This document shows, one piece after another, positions 11,979 to 23,300 of a DNA stretch of 64,000 bases. The notes under the pieces were generated by a model. The model was not told where the DNA came from and did no database searches. It saw only the letters and a program-made list of their open reading frames with translations. How positions within the stretch are numbered: position 1 is the first letter of the stretch; each line of letters opens with the position of its first letter. The translations under genes were made by a program, and so were the position numbers. This DNA comes from Trichosphaerium sp. ATCC 40318 (taxonomy: Eukaryota > Discosea > Flabellinia > Trichosidae), in assembly GCA_038496445.1 (NCBI GenBank), contig JALMLS010000299.1, positions 62,001-126,000 of the forward strand, in the 5' to 3' direction.

Positions 11979-14197
11979 TTAGTTGGCGATTACGCGACTT
12001 GCTAATGCTGCTCTGCGTTTTGTCGTTTTGGTTTTTGTTTGTTGCCGTTTGTAGGCGTACCACACGCCTAAAATGAAAAATAAGTTTGGTAATAACAATG
12101 CAACGTACCTGTCAATATTGGAAAAAGCACTGGTACAAAGAAGGGCGTGTATACTGCGTATTTATGTTCATCAGGAAAGTACAGCATTGCAATCATTTGT
12201 GGGTTAAAAAATGCTTCTAAAAAACACGTGAGGTTATTGTAGATCTGCGATGCCGTACCTTCTGCTTTCTTTACAGCCATCTGGGAAGGTACACGAGCAA
12301 CATCGAATTTACCATAACGTGTATTTACAATGGTCTACGTATTGCATCAGAGTTCAGTGTAATAGTTGGTTATATACCTGTTTCAATAACCTAACTGATT
12401 CTTGTACAATATTGCGGATATTCTCATTAATAGGAATGTTGTGCAATTTTTGAAGCGTTTGTGATAGAGATATTAGAGTAGACCTGGTATTCTAAATATC
12501 ATTGTTAATATAAATCAAACAGGGCGATGGTAGTGTACTTGTATATTTTGGTGTAGTTGTCTTAATTTTAATGCATCAAACTCTATCTCTGAAAAACCTG
12601 TTGGTGAAGGAAGAGTAATGTGTTCAGCTTGTTGGGCTGGTACACCCATAAGCTCACGAAGTTGAGAGATGAATAACTACTTTCAAATTAGCTATTACTC
12701 CATAAATGCTAACAACGCAAGAAGGTTTACCCGTAAAGAATCTTTTGCCTCTGTAGCTCCAATTACCAAATTTTTCTTGTTACCATCTTTTTTCGTGGGA
12801 CTATAGATTGCAACACCGCCCCATTGAGGAAGTACGAACCCACCATGCTCTACATAACCATCTTTATACCCTCAACAGTTAGTAACAGCAAATATGTGTA
12901 CTCTTTGCTTACCATTCTTTCTTTTTATACGTAGAGGAGACATGGAAGGACTTGGTACGTATAATACGAAATTAAGAGTGGGACATGTTTTTGATGAAAA
13001 ATCAACCTTCCACTCATTTGGATTCAAAAAGTACGGAAGCATTTTCTGATCAAAGAAGTACACGCCATTCTTCTTATCGTATTTAGGTTTATAGGTGAGT
13101 TTTGCATAGTGCAAAACCTACAATATCCTTATTAACCACGAAGTTTCAAGGCAACAAACAACGATGCAATTTCAAATAAAAAGACAGCGTACTTGAGAAT
13201 CAATGGTAAAGTTTGCTATTGTTCTCAACCTGCTAAGCACCGGAGAAAGCGTCTCTATGTTAATAAAATGAGCATGACATACTATAAACGTCTTATGTAC
13301 CATGTACAATGTTTGGAAAGTCCCAAGTTACCACTTGCGCCTCTGGATCGGCATTTAGGAGTGTGAAGGATAAGTGATAATTTGAATCTGCATTAAGATC
13401 TATTTTTTGTTGTATACCACGTTCTTGCAACCTTGTTCGACGGTCCTAGTGTTATTGGTAAATAAATAATGTCATTGACACTACAACTCACGCTACTATC
13501 TTCGACTATGCTACCAGCACTATGACAAATATTAACAACAAACGCATGACCTTACTATTTACCTGAATGTTTTACTGAACATGCTAGCAATGCCAAATGC
13601 CAACTCCTTAACCTGCGATTCTTCCTCCACTACTGGAAGCGTCACCCAGGCATGTCTATGAGTACCGATTGTGTAGCCTATAATCTTGTCAGCTCCAGAA
13701 ATGACGAACAACTTACGTGTTGGTAGATCCTTATCAACGTAGACAAATACAACAAGCTGTCCAGTACTCTGCGATGTAGCCACATCTAAAAAAGCGGCGT
13801 CGAGCTCTAATTGGATGAGAACGGTTATTTTTTGGGTTGACACGTACCTTCTGGCGTTTTATTTTTGATTTGCAGCGGTTGTACCACTGACGTCACCACA
13901 ACGCGCCATGTAAGGAACGTTTCTTTGTCTAGCTGTAGTTGTACTGCTTTTGCTAATATCGCTTGGTTTTTCGAGCTGAGAGATGGAGAAATGCGAATGG
14001 AGAGTCCTCCAGGCGTTATTGTGTGCTAGATAATGTAAGCAAAAATGTGGTTGACCACTTACATCTAAAGCTATGGCTTCGTTTATTTCATCATATGGCA
14101 TCGCTTCTCGTTGTATTTCGGTCATTTTCCACCACACTGGTACACCCAGTACTACAATAATCGCAAAATACAGCGACACAAGGAATTGGATCTCCAT
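11979..14197 (-). CDS. PIGS: GPI transamidase subunit PIG-S
   Basis: PIG-S is a structural subunit of the ER complex that attaches GPI anchors to proteins. The N-terminus begins at the ATG at 14197 with a transmembrane helix followed by the family hallmark 'GVPVWWKMTEIQREAMPYDE', closely matching the LGLPLWWKTTE-YRA-LPY pattern. Exons run leftward and contain 'VFVYVDKDLPTRKLF', 'HYAKLTYKPKYDKKNGVYF', 'PQWGGVAIYSP' and 'LRLFISQLRELMGVP'. These match the order of the luminal domain. The C-terminus has the second membrane helix ('HKYAVYTPFFVPVLFPILTG'). After a last intron with donor GTACGT there is a basic cytosolic tail ending 'AALASRVIAN' (stop 11979-11981). A longer open frame upstream of 14197 is not needed, because it would overlap the first exon of the divergent gene. 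Confidence 0.87.
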
Positions 14198-14319
14198 GGC
14201 GCAAATACCTGGCGTTCTACACCACAATTCAAAAAAGTACGAAATTTCTGCAGTCAAAGTTGGTTTTATTGCTTTCAACGCCAAGAGAAACTGTAACATT
14301 TGTTTAAATATACTCACAG
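14198..14319. promoter_or_regulatory. Shared divergent promoter, PIG-S / polycystin
   Basis: 122 bases lie between the two divergent start codons (14197 minus, 14320 plus). No TATA box was evident. The spacing matches the other head-to-head pairs in the window. Confidence 0.4.
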
Positions 14320-17300
14320 ATGGAAAAAGGGCAAAGGCGTCTCGGAATACAGTCCAAGTCGCCTCTTTCACCTCCAATAACACTTCGAAGTGAAGGTAAT
14401 TAAATTTACAGTACTTTGCAGCTTATTGTAGCAGGTATAGTAAGTCCTAAACCAAAGGCTTCGCAAACGTTCGAAACTCATTTACGATCTTCAAGACGCC
14501 ATGGTAAAGCGCTACAAACGGAACCAGCAAGTCCGACGAATAGTTTGCCAAAAGAGTATGATGAGTACATGAGACAAGATAGTATGCTCAATATAGACGA
14601 TTTCTACAACCCTCAAAATAATATTGTACGCAAAGATACATAATTATGACGAAAACTTTCGTTTTCTCCGATATACTTCTCCACAACTAGTAAAAGTGTA
14701 TGCGAACGTACTCATGATGTTAACGTAGGAATTGGACGATCTCACTTTTGAGAAAACGGACATGACAGAAAAGGACAAGGGAGACCGCCACGCCAAGATC
14801 TTCGGCGACGCGCATATTGGTGGTATGCTATCCATAGGACGTGTATCAGCTGCTATGGGCAAAAATAACGATATGTCTGTAAGCCATGTTACAAAATTGA
14901 TCCAGAAGCGTAAACGTAGAAAACAAAGAAGGTAACAACAAACCAAGTTAAGCTTGAAGTTGTGTTAACGCTTTTTTTCTAAGGTTATTGTATCGTGGTT
15001 TGGTGGCGTTTATCGTATTTATGGCATTATTTCTCATCATAGGTAAGCTATCTTTGTAGCATACTATATTGTTCGCTGATAAATGAAGCGTTTATGCAAC
15101 GTGGTGTTGGGTTCTCTCATTGGCTTGAAGTGTCAATGAAGGATGCAATAGCAGAAGAGGAATTCTCTCCTGAAGATGCACATATTTACAAGTCGTTTCA
15201 TGATATTGGTGAAGTGGTAGGTTTAAAACCATGTCACCATAAAACAAATGTTGTAATCAAAATTATAGAGTGAGTTTTGGCAATGGATGAGTGGACCATT
15301 AATTGGTGCTCTTTCTTCTTTGAATTCGAAGGAAGAAGGCAAGTCATGGTCATCTATATATCAATAACTTTTATTGAAGCCTTTATACTTCGATATAATA
15401 GATTACTTGGTTCTGTGCGGATACGTCAATGTCGTGTACAACGTGGAACATGTGAAGTAACATCATCATTGAAGAAATTCTTTACGGATAGTCAAGTACC
15501 TCCACCACAACTTCAACGATTGTTATCTTAATGCTTACGTTAGGGGCTTATTTGTTACGGACATTGGTCTGGTTCTAAGGAAGAACGAGCACCATTTGGA
15601 CCTGTAGACGAACCTAAAAAGTACTTACCAAGTTGTTTACGTATTTTTCTAATTGTTTACTTAGGTATGTATGGCAAGAAACACCTGCACCATCATCTAT
15701 TGGAGAGCTTCTTCATGTTTACCCTGGAAACGGTTATGTCATTGACTTGGAATACAATCCAATTGTTGCCGCAGAACAAGTTCAAAAACTGCAGGTTGGT
15801 GATATTTTATTTTTGGTTGGTGTCACTCACAAACTCGTGTGTAGGAAGATGCATGGATTGATGGCGCAACTAGGTTTGTTATAGTTACGATTAACATATA
15901 CAATCCTCATACAAACTACTTTATGTCATCACTATTTGTACGGCTTTGAATACCTTGTTACTTTTTTGACTAATTTTTTTGGGTAGTCGATGGAAATACA
16001 TCCATCTGGAGCTTTGTTGACCAGACAAGAGTTCAGACCTTTTAGAGCAACTCTATATTTTACAAATTCCGACATGTTCAGGCTAGGATGTGAAATTTTA
16101 TTCGGACTTTCCTTGATTATGTGGATTGTGTACACTATCGTAGAGGTACTATAACTTATGTCAACATTTCAGAGTATAACTTGATTAGATGGTAAGAGAG
16201 CACCGTGACGAAAGAAGTAGTGTCTGGCAGTGGCTTGTATCGCCATTTTGGAATCTCCTGGCAGTAATCAACCTGGTGTTTTTCTTAACGTTATCCATAT
16301 GGTATATTGTGTTTGTTCTAGAACTCAATGACTTCCGTGGAGATATTGATGATCTCAATAGAGACTCGTATGTTTTTAAGAATTTTTACTTCACTACTGA
16401 CACGTGTGCTACAGTGCATTCACAAGAATGGAAGATCTAGGTCGAAACTGGGGTCTAATTTACAGTTTTGCATCTGTCAACTTGTTTTTGACAGTGCTGT
16501 TAATCTTCAGATACACGAGTTTGAATCCTCGATTTCAAGTTTTATGGATGACACTAATGAATGTATGTTAGATACTCAAAGTATGTATTGTAGGTAAACT
16601 CGCTAACATGTTTTAGGCTGGACCTGATTTATTCGCTTTTATGGTGTTCTTTTTTATTGTATTTATTGGATTTGTGACAACTGCGCACATGTTATTTGGA
16701 CCAGATGTCAAGGAGTATTCAACCTACGCTGCTTCCTTTATCACAGCATGGGGCTTGATGTTGGGTACGTAATATACTCCTTATATTAAGAAATGCAAGT
16801 AATTAACAACTGTGCGTAGGTCAGTTCGATTACCCACCCCTTGCTGCATCAAACAGAGTCATGGCACCACTTGTAAGTTTTTTGTTTGAAGTTGTAAACT
16901 TGTTTGTTGACACGTGATAGTTTTTTATCACATACGTAATGCTGATTGTTCTCATTCTACTAAACATGTTTCTGGCTATTATTGATAATGCCTTTGAAGC
17001 CACAAAAGAGCGTATCAACGAAAAGGTTTGCTCTTTCTTATTTACTTTTCTAACAAAAAAAAAACTAGAAAGAAGATAGTGACTCTGTGGGTGTAAGGCA
17101 AAGATTTAAAGAAGTACGCACACTGTTACTCAATAGTACCTCTTCTTACCCATGTACTCTAGTTCCTTCGGAAGATTCAAAACAAAATATGTTGCTGTTG
17201 CTGCAAGGAAGATAGAGGGTTACCTAGAACCAATAGCGCTGGTGCTGTTGAAATCGCAAAAGTCAAGAAAGACAAAGATGTTGGTTATGAAGAAGTGCTT

Positions 17301-17429
17301 GATTCAATTTTACGCATGGGTAAGCACGATGATCTCTTTTGTGAACTACTTGCTTACTCTGAGTTTTTTAAAGATGAACGCTTGAATAGATTGGTAAGAC
17401 CTGAAGAGAGTGACTCTGATGAAGGCTAA
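14320..17429 (+). CDS. Polycystin-2 family (TRPP) cation channel
   Basis: ATG at 14320. A 45-nt intron (14396-14440, donor GTAATT) joins 'PPITLRSE' to 'VSPKPKASQTF' in frame. After a cytosolic N-terminus and first helix ('LVAFIVFMALFLII'), the extracellular polycystin domain is recognisable ('FWQWMSGPLIG', 'PGNGYVIDL', 'LTRQEFRPFRATLYF'). Helices S2-S6 follow, with the pore segment 'YSTYAASFITAWGLMLGQF' and S6 'MLIVLILLNMFLAIIDNAF', typical of PKD2. The C-terminus contains five consecutive cysteines near 17190-17205 and an acidic end ('EESDSDEG', stop 17427-17429). About 15 short introns interrupt it. The family conducts Ca2+, Na+ or K+ in cilia, flagella or ER. In the filter, the acidic residue found in animal PKD2 (LGD) is Gln here (LGQFDY). 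Confidence 0.85.
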
Positions 17430-17524
17430 ACCTTGTACAATATTTATCAACCTATGTAAAAATACAACTGAAGAAAAATCATATGCTATGAGGTTGCTCA
17501 AGTTACACTAGTTTCACTCTCCTT

Positions 17525-17686
17525 TCACTGTATACTACGTGGTGACATCTCCAAGGTGCATACGTGGTTATTGTGCTGTATCACGGTCATTAAGAGCGTT
17601 AAGTAGTCTTGAATTTGAGAAACAGCTTCTTTAGTACATATTCCTTCGTATTTACGTATTTCCCCAATGCGCGCGATTGTACTCAT
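17525..17686 (-). CDS. Possible small protein (53 codons)
   Basis: An ATG-started frame of 53 residues ('MSTIARIGEIRKYEGICTKE...') with amphipathic helical character, lying alone in the 413-base gap between the polycystin and reductase genes. No homologous domain was recognised and no upstream exon could be joined convincingly. It may be a small gene, the last exon of one, or chance. Confidence 0.22.
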   Translation of the reverse strand: MSTIARIGEIRKYEGICTKEAVSQIQDYLTLLMTVIQHNNHVCTLEMSPRSIQ

Positions 17687-17842
17687 TTGTTCACGTAATT
17701 TTCGTCAACACTTGCCGTTCAAGCAAATCAAGGACTCGCCCAAGGGCTACAATTCAAGCATATTGGCGGAGAAAAGATTGCCCTGTGCAAATAAAATCAC
17801 AAAAGAAAACTCAAAATTTTATTGACTGTAACTTGCTACATC

Positions 17843-19206
17843 ATGGCTGAAACCAAAAAGAAAGTGGTTGTAGTTACTGGAGCTACCGGATTCCTTGCTG
17901 GACATGTCATCAAGCAGCTTCTTGAGAAAGGCTATTCTGTACGTGGTACAGTTCGTAATTTAAACAACAAAGAAAAGTCACAGCACCTTATCGACATCGC
18001 TTCCGAACTTGATGGCGAACTAGAACTATTCGGTACGCACTACTCTTTCAGGGTTTAAATACATATTTTACACCTATTTTAGAAGCAGATTTAACAAAGA
18101 AAGGATCATTTGACGAAGTCACGTGTGGAGCAAGCGTTGTAATCCACACAGCGTCACCTTTTGCTTTAGTAGTCAAAAACCCTGAAGAAAATCTTTTAAA
18201 ACCAGCGTACGCTTTATTACAAGGCGTTTGCGTAATAACCACTTATATTCATAGCGTTGAAGGTACAATTGACGTACTGACATCTTGTAAAAAATCAGGG
18301 ACAGTCAAGAAAGTGAGACAACTGTTTTTACCTTTTTTTTTTGACACGTGCCTTACCTTTTGTCTCCTTGTAGGTAGTTTTAACATCGTCTGTCGGCGCG
18401 ATTGAGTTCGAGGGTAAAGTGCCAAATGGGCAAATACCAACATTCACAGAGGAAGACTGGAACACAACTTCAACAGTAAAATATCAAGCGTATGCTTTGA
18501 GCAAAGTTCGCGCTGAAAAGGCTGCTTGGGACTTTGTTAAAGATATCGATGAGTTCTCCCTTGTTACCATATGTCCTTCTGTTATCTTAGGACCTGTTTT
18601 ATCGAAAGGAGGTTTAAGTCAAAGCGTAGGCATAATTAAGAGGCGAGCTCACTTTACTGGGTTTTTTGATAACACTTTGTTGTTAGTATTGTCAATGGTG
18701 ACTATCCTCGAGCGCCTAACCTTACTTTTTGTGTTGTGGATGTTCGTGACGTAGCAAAAGCACATATACTAGCTATGGAAAACGATAAGATAAAAGGTAA
18801 GAATCATAGGTCTAAAATGTGTTTTTGATTATCTCACTTTTCTCAGGACAAAGATATATTTGTTCAAAGGAAACAAATCCAACTTGTTTGGACTTGTGCA
18901 ACGTCATTCGAACGAACTTTCCAACTATGCCAATACCCACGAAACCAATGCCAAACTTAGTAATGTATATAGCTGCTATATTCGACTCAAGATTGACATG
19001 GGGTTGGCTAAGGAAAAAACTAAACCAACAATACTTTTTCGACAACACAAAAATAAAAAAGTACGTATAACAGTTTACATCTACTGCGTACTATGATCAC
19101 TTATCAAAAGAATAGAGACATGGGTATAGAATTCCGTGAATTAGAGGAATCATTAGTAGATACTGTCAATTCATTGGTTGAGTTTGGATTTGTTTCGAAG
19201 TTGTAG
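17843..19206 (+). CDS. NAD(P)-dependent reductase/epimerase, DFR/CCR type
   Basis: ATG at 17843 (a longer frame upstream has no ATG). The Rossmann motif 'VVTGATGFLAGHV' lies at residues about 10-22. Further landmarks are 'VIHTASPFA', 'VVLTSSVGAI' and the catalytic Tyr-x-x-x-Lys in 'YALSKVRAEKAAWDF'. The downstream part ('CPSVILGP', 'VVDVRDVAKAHILAME', 'RYICS') is typical of dihydroflavonol-4-reductase, cinnamoyl-CoA reductase and related extended SDRs that reduce aldehydes or ketones with NADPH. About six introns are present; one has donor GTAGGC near 18625. The C-terminus is 'VEFGFVSKL' (stop 19204-19206), about 330 residues, a normal length. The substrate cannot be predicted from sequence. 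CACGTG occurs in one exon and one intron. Confidence 0.82.
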
Positions 19207-19406
19207 AATTAAAACTAACACTAACAATTTTGTGATAAGGTACTTGCAACCCAAGGCCTTTCACAACAATAAACGATTTTTGATTTATACTCGCTGGTGG
19301 TAATACTTTCGTGTGTACGCGCACTGGTTTGTATTGTATTGTATTAATGGGTAAAGGTCAAAATAATTCCAAAAGAGCGAAAAAATGCAAATATTTTATT
19401 ACGATT
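19207..19406. other. Convergent spacer
   Basis: 200 bases between convergent stops, AT-rich with short TTGTATTGTATTGTATT repeats near 19328-19345. No gene seen. Confidence 0.5.
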
Positions 19407-20112
19407 TTACAGCGGTTGATTGATTAAAATGCGATCGAATTCAGAGATTACTGGTGGAAAGACCCTCGCTTTACCGATACCGTTAAGGTACCTTGTAATG
19501 TGATTTTTGTACGATGTCTTGAACTTAGGTAGTATAAAGTGCTTACACTCGCTCAATACTGACCACTCTGGTAATGGTCCCCTTAGCGCTACTGCCTTCA
19601 TAGCGTTATCTATGATGTCTACAGAACAGCCCTTTACGAAACTAAGATCTCTTTTGAAAGAGGTTCCATTTGCGCAGTTGTATCCTTTACTTAGTTCCCA
19701 AGACACCAAGAACTCGTAATGGCCTACTGCTAATTTACCCAATCTCTCGCTGAAATAAAAGTAAATTATGTGAAATAAAGGAGCATGGGTTTGTTTACTT
19801 GAAGTTCGGTGGTATTGGTTTCACAGCCACCAACTTAATACTGCCTCTGGAGTGGCTAACGTAACCAGACAATCTGGTGACAACAGTTAAGAAACCCATT
19901 TCATCGCCAAAGTAACCAGAGCGCCCAATGCGATATTTGCCCTTCTCGTGGAGTGACTCGATAACGTACAAAACGCCGTTGTCCCATGAACCATCGGTGA
20001 TTGAAATAAAGAAGTCTTTGAAGAATATTGCAGTAGGACAGGCTTCTCGCCTAAGCATCTTAATGCATTCATCTTCGCTATCTCTCCAATGTGGTATTTT
20101 GCGTTCAGCCAT
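19407..20112 (-). CDS. Uncharacterised two-exon protein next to the retrotransposon
   Basis: ATG at 20112 (the frame is open slightly further up but has only a GTG there). Exon 1 ends at about 19802. A 50-nt intron (donor GTAAAC, acceptor TTTCAG) joins '...IPPNF' to 'NERLGKLAVGHYEFLVSWEL' in frame. The product is about 210 residues, soluble, with cysteines and aromatic residues ('DGSWDNGVLYVIESLHEKG', 'RSGYFGDEMGF', 'KGCSVDIIDNAMK'). No known domain was recognised. Its start lies only about 40-90 bases from the probable 3' end of the retrotransposon and in the same orientation. It may therefore be a host gene with the element in its promoter, or part of a composite element. Function unknown. 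Confidence 0.55.
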
Positions 20113-20152
20113 CACTTGCGGTTTCACTGGTTTGATATGTTAAAAATAATTT

Positions 20153-20171
20153 AATCAAGTTTCGCTTGATT
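20153..20171. repeat. Perfect 7-bp hairpin at the retrotransposon 3' end
   Basis: AATCAAG, a TTTCG loop, then CTTGATT. It lies between the element's 3' untranslated region and the downstream orphan gene. A terminal hairpin of this kind could be recognised by the element's own reverse transcriptase (inference). Confidence 0.6.
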
Positions 20172-20249
20172 GATGTTGTAAAGGTCAGATCAAGTCTTAT
20201 CTTGTGCTGTCCTCTTCTCCGAAGGCCGGTTGTCGGCTCTCACGTAAGT

Positions 20250-20271
20250 CACGGCGGCGATAGCCGCCGTG
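20250..20271. repeat. GC-rich 9-bp hairpin in the retrotransposon 3' UTR
   Basis: CACGGCGGC, a GATA loop, then GCCGCCGTG. It is a perfect stem with a tetraloop in otherwise AT-rich DNA, located about 120-140 bases after the ORF2 stop on the element's sense strand. Confidence 0.7.
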
Positions 20272-20388
20272 TATCTTCTCCGAGTTCTCAACAGAAAACT
20301 TTAACATGGAAGAAGATAGTTCGGATAATAACCCATCGTTACCCTTCAGAGCTCGCCTAGGCGGCTCCAGGGCGTTATATTAATTGTT

Positions 20389-23300
20389 TTACGTGATAGG
20401 GCTACCGGCAAATCGCCGGTAGATATCTTCCATCTCTGGGCATTCGACAAATTCAGTGTTGTAGTCTATCCACCATTGTTCGTGTAATTTGCATCTTTTT
20501 TGGTAAATACCGTGTATCATCTTGGCTAAGGCGAGATGTACTTTTTTTAGAGACTTAGTGATTGCTACTGAGTCGCAGCCTTGATCTTTCAGGCTGTTCA
20601 CCAGTTTTTTAGGAATGTAAGCTTTAGCAACCAGCTCCTTGGTTTCGAGACTAGGTGCCGTGTTGCGTCTAAAGGAGCAGATGTCATTCGCAGATGGCCA
20701 GAATCGTTTGTATTTGGCTCGTGGGAGGTGTTCTTTCATGGCTAGCTTTATTTCTTTAGCTGTATCTTGTCGATAACTTTCATATTTAGGGCAATCGGCG
20801 ATCACGTGCAGATTGGATTCTATTTCATTACAAAACATACAAACGTTGTCAGAGTATTTATCTTTATTAACTCCAGGCCAGTTTTGTATTGCCCTTTTAT
20901 GCATGATTTCACGTGTGCATAGTTTGTCGTTTCTCGCTTTGAATAAAGTGTTATTAATTTTTTTCATTGTGTAATCTGGTTTGCCGAAGTTAATTGCCGA
21001 GACGCTCATGTCGGCTTTATCCATGATTGGTCTGCGCTCGATGAGCTCTTTGTTCGCCTTTTCTTTAAAAGTTTGAGCTATGTATTTCCGTATGTTTCCT
21101 TCGATAGGTTTAAGTTTTTCGTCGTATAGTGTATAGTCTAGCATTCCGTTGAGTATTTTACCTTCAACTTCGTCAGCTTCTCTACCCAGATTGGCTAGTT
21201 TATCGGCTTCTTCGTTGCCTTCAAGTATCCACTCTATGTTTCTACCAAAGGTGTTTTTGAGTGTATTTACCTCCGCCATGAGTCTTCCCATGCGGTTAGG
21301 TTCCTTTTTGTATGCCTTGATTTTTTTATTGAAGTGGCTAGGTACTTTGTGTATAATGCAGTCACCGTTATTGTCCGCTCTATCTTTAAGAGCGTCGCGG
21401 AGTTCTTTAATGGCTATCGCATTGGGCGAGAAAGGGGAAACCGAGTCACTACATGCCATCTTAATGACATAAGTGGAATCCGTAAATAAGTACATAGGTT
21501 GATCTATTGGGACCACCTTAACAGCTACTATGGCTGCTTCTAATTCAGCTGCATCGATGTCTTGTTTGGTGACTGCTCTACATGCAAGGTTGTTAAGATT
21601 ATCTTCACCGAAGTAGACTCCAACCCCAGCGACATTACCATTTTTCTTTTGAATACGAGAGCCGTCTGTCCAGACGCAAACAAAGTCTTTATGCCAGTGC
21701 CAATCGTCGTCTACGCTACTGTTGATGGTGGATATGCTGTTATTGGAGAGAGTGGCCTTATTGAGGGCACATTTTATTGCCTTATTATTACCTTCAGTTA
21801 TGACTTTGGCTAGTGCGTGATAGGTATATTCGGTAACTGTTTTGCCAAATAACTTACATATTTCATTTCTGTCTACTAGTCTACCGTTACGTATCACATT
21901 GACTTTAGTGATGTCATCAAGAAGGCCTAACGATGTGAGTGTGTCACATTGTGTTTCGTTAAGCATAATGGGTAGTGGTGGTGTTTCAGTGACACTAGCC
22001 ACGCACGTCATGTTCATTTTTAGTAGCATTTTCTTATACATAGTAAGTCTGTCGTCATTAATATTTATTTTTATTTTCTTGGCATGATGAGTTTGTGCTG
22101 TTTGCCTAAGTCCTTTTCTGTTGATGGTTGGAAGGTAAATGTTGTCCGTCAGTCTTTGTTTAGTGGTGACTTGTGGGAGCGAGCCATTTTCTGCGTTAAG
22201 TGCAAATTTATATGTGTTGGCGACGAGTGCTATTTGGTTTGCAAGCATCGGTGGAACTACTTCCTTGCCATCCAGTTCGCGGCTAGCCCAGAGTTGGCAG
22301 TGTTTGGATCTAGAGGTCATAGGGATGGCTCTGAATAGCATCTGAACTACCGCTTTTTTGAGTTTTTTCATGATGTCTAGTGGAAAAGAGTAGAAATTCA
22401 TATGATATTTTAGAGCTTCGTTTAGTACTCTATTAATGATGGTTATTTTGCAGTCATATGGAACTGCTCTGCCTGATATGAGGTTTAATCTATATATGTA
22501 TGCAGACTTAACAGCTTGAGCGTCACGATTCCAGTCCAGTTTTATGTTGATGAAAATGCCTAAGTATTTGTAGGATTTACCAATTTCGATGCCTGGAAAC
22601 TCGACCGAGATATTATTTCTTATAAGTACCAGAGGGTCTGCTTCCTCTGAACTCATATATTTTGTTTTAGCTTGGTTGACTTTCCATCCATTGTAATCGC
22701 AAAAGTTAAGGAAGTGGTTCATGGCGTTGGTCAGATTTTCTTTGTTCTCTGCTATGAGTACAATGTCATCGCAGTATGCTAAGACTGAGATTTGTATGTT
22801 GGAGTTATTAGCGAACTGATAGCCTTGAATATTATTCGAGATGTATTTAATTATGGGGTTGAGGCATAGGACGAAGAGCATGGGTGATAATATATCTCCT
22901 TGTTTAACGCCATTGGTGATGTCAAATTGTTCTGAGAGACCGTCGATAGTGAGGATTTTGCCGCTACAGCCATTGTATAGGGCTGAGATAGCTTCAATCA
23001 TGATATTTGGAAACTTGTAGTACTTAAGCGTTTTGATCATAGACCAGTGTTCAACTGAGTCGAACGCTTTACTTATGTCAATGAATAACATTGCCAATTT
23101 TTTCTTTTCGGCAAATTGTCTCCTGTCTTCAATGACGTTTATGAGCGTAGTGATGTGTCCTACCGTGGATCGCTTTGGTCTGAATCCATTCTGTTCGTTG
23201 GCGAGGATGTTATTTCCATCCACAAACTCTAAGATTCTGTTATATAATAGTCTGGTGTATATTTTGTATTGAACTGCTAGGAGTGCTATAGGTCGGTAAT

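Noticed and set aside
11870-12076. Plus-strand hydrophobic frame near the PIG-S 3' end
   Set aside because: It is antisense to the last PIG-S exon and intron. The minus-strand reading gives a proper basic tail and stop.
14198-14383. Longer PIG-S start at 14383
   Set aside because: It would overlap the first exon of the divergent polycystin gene. The ATG at 14197 directly precedes the family's N-terminal helix.
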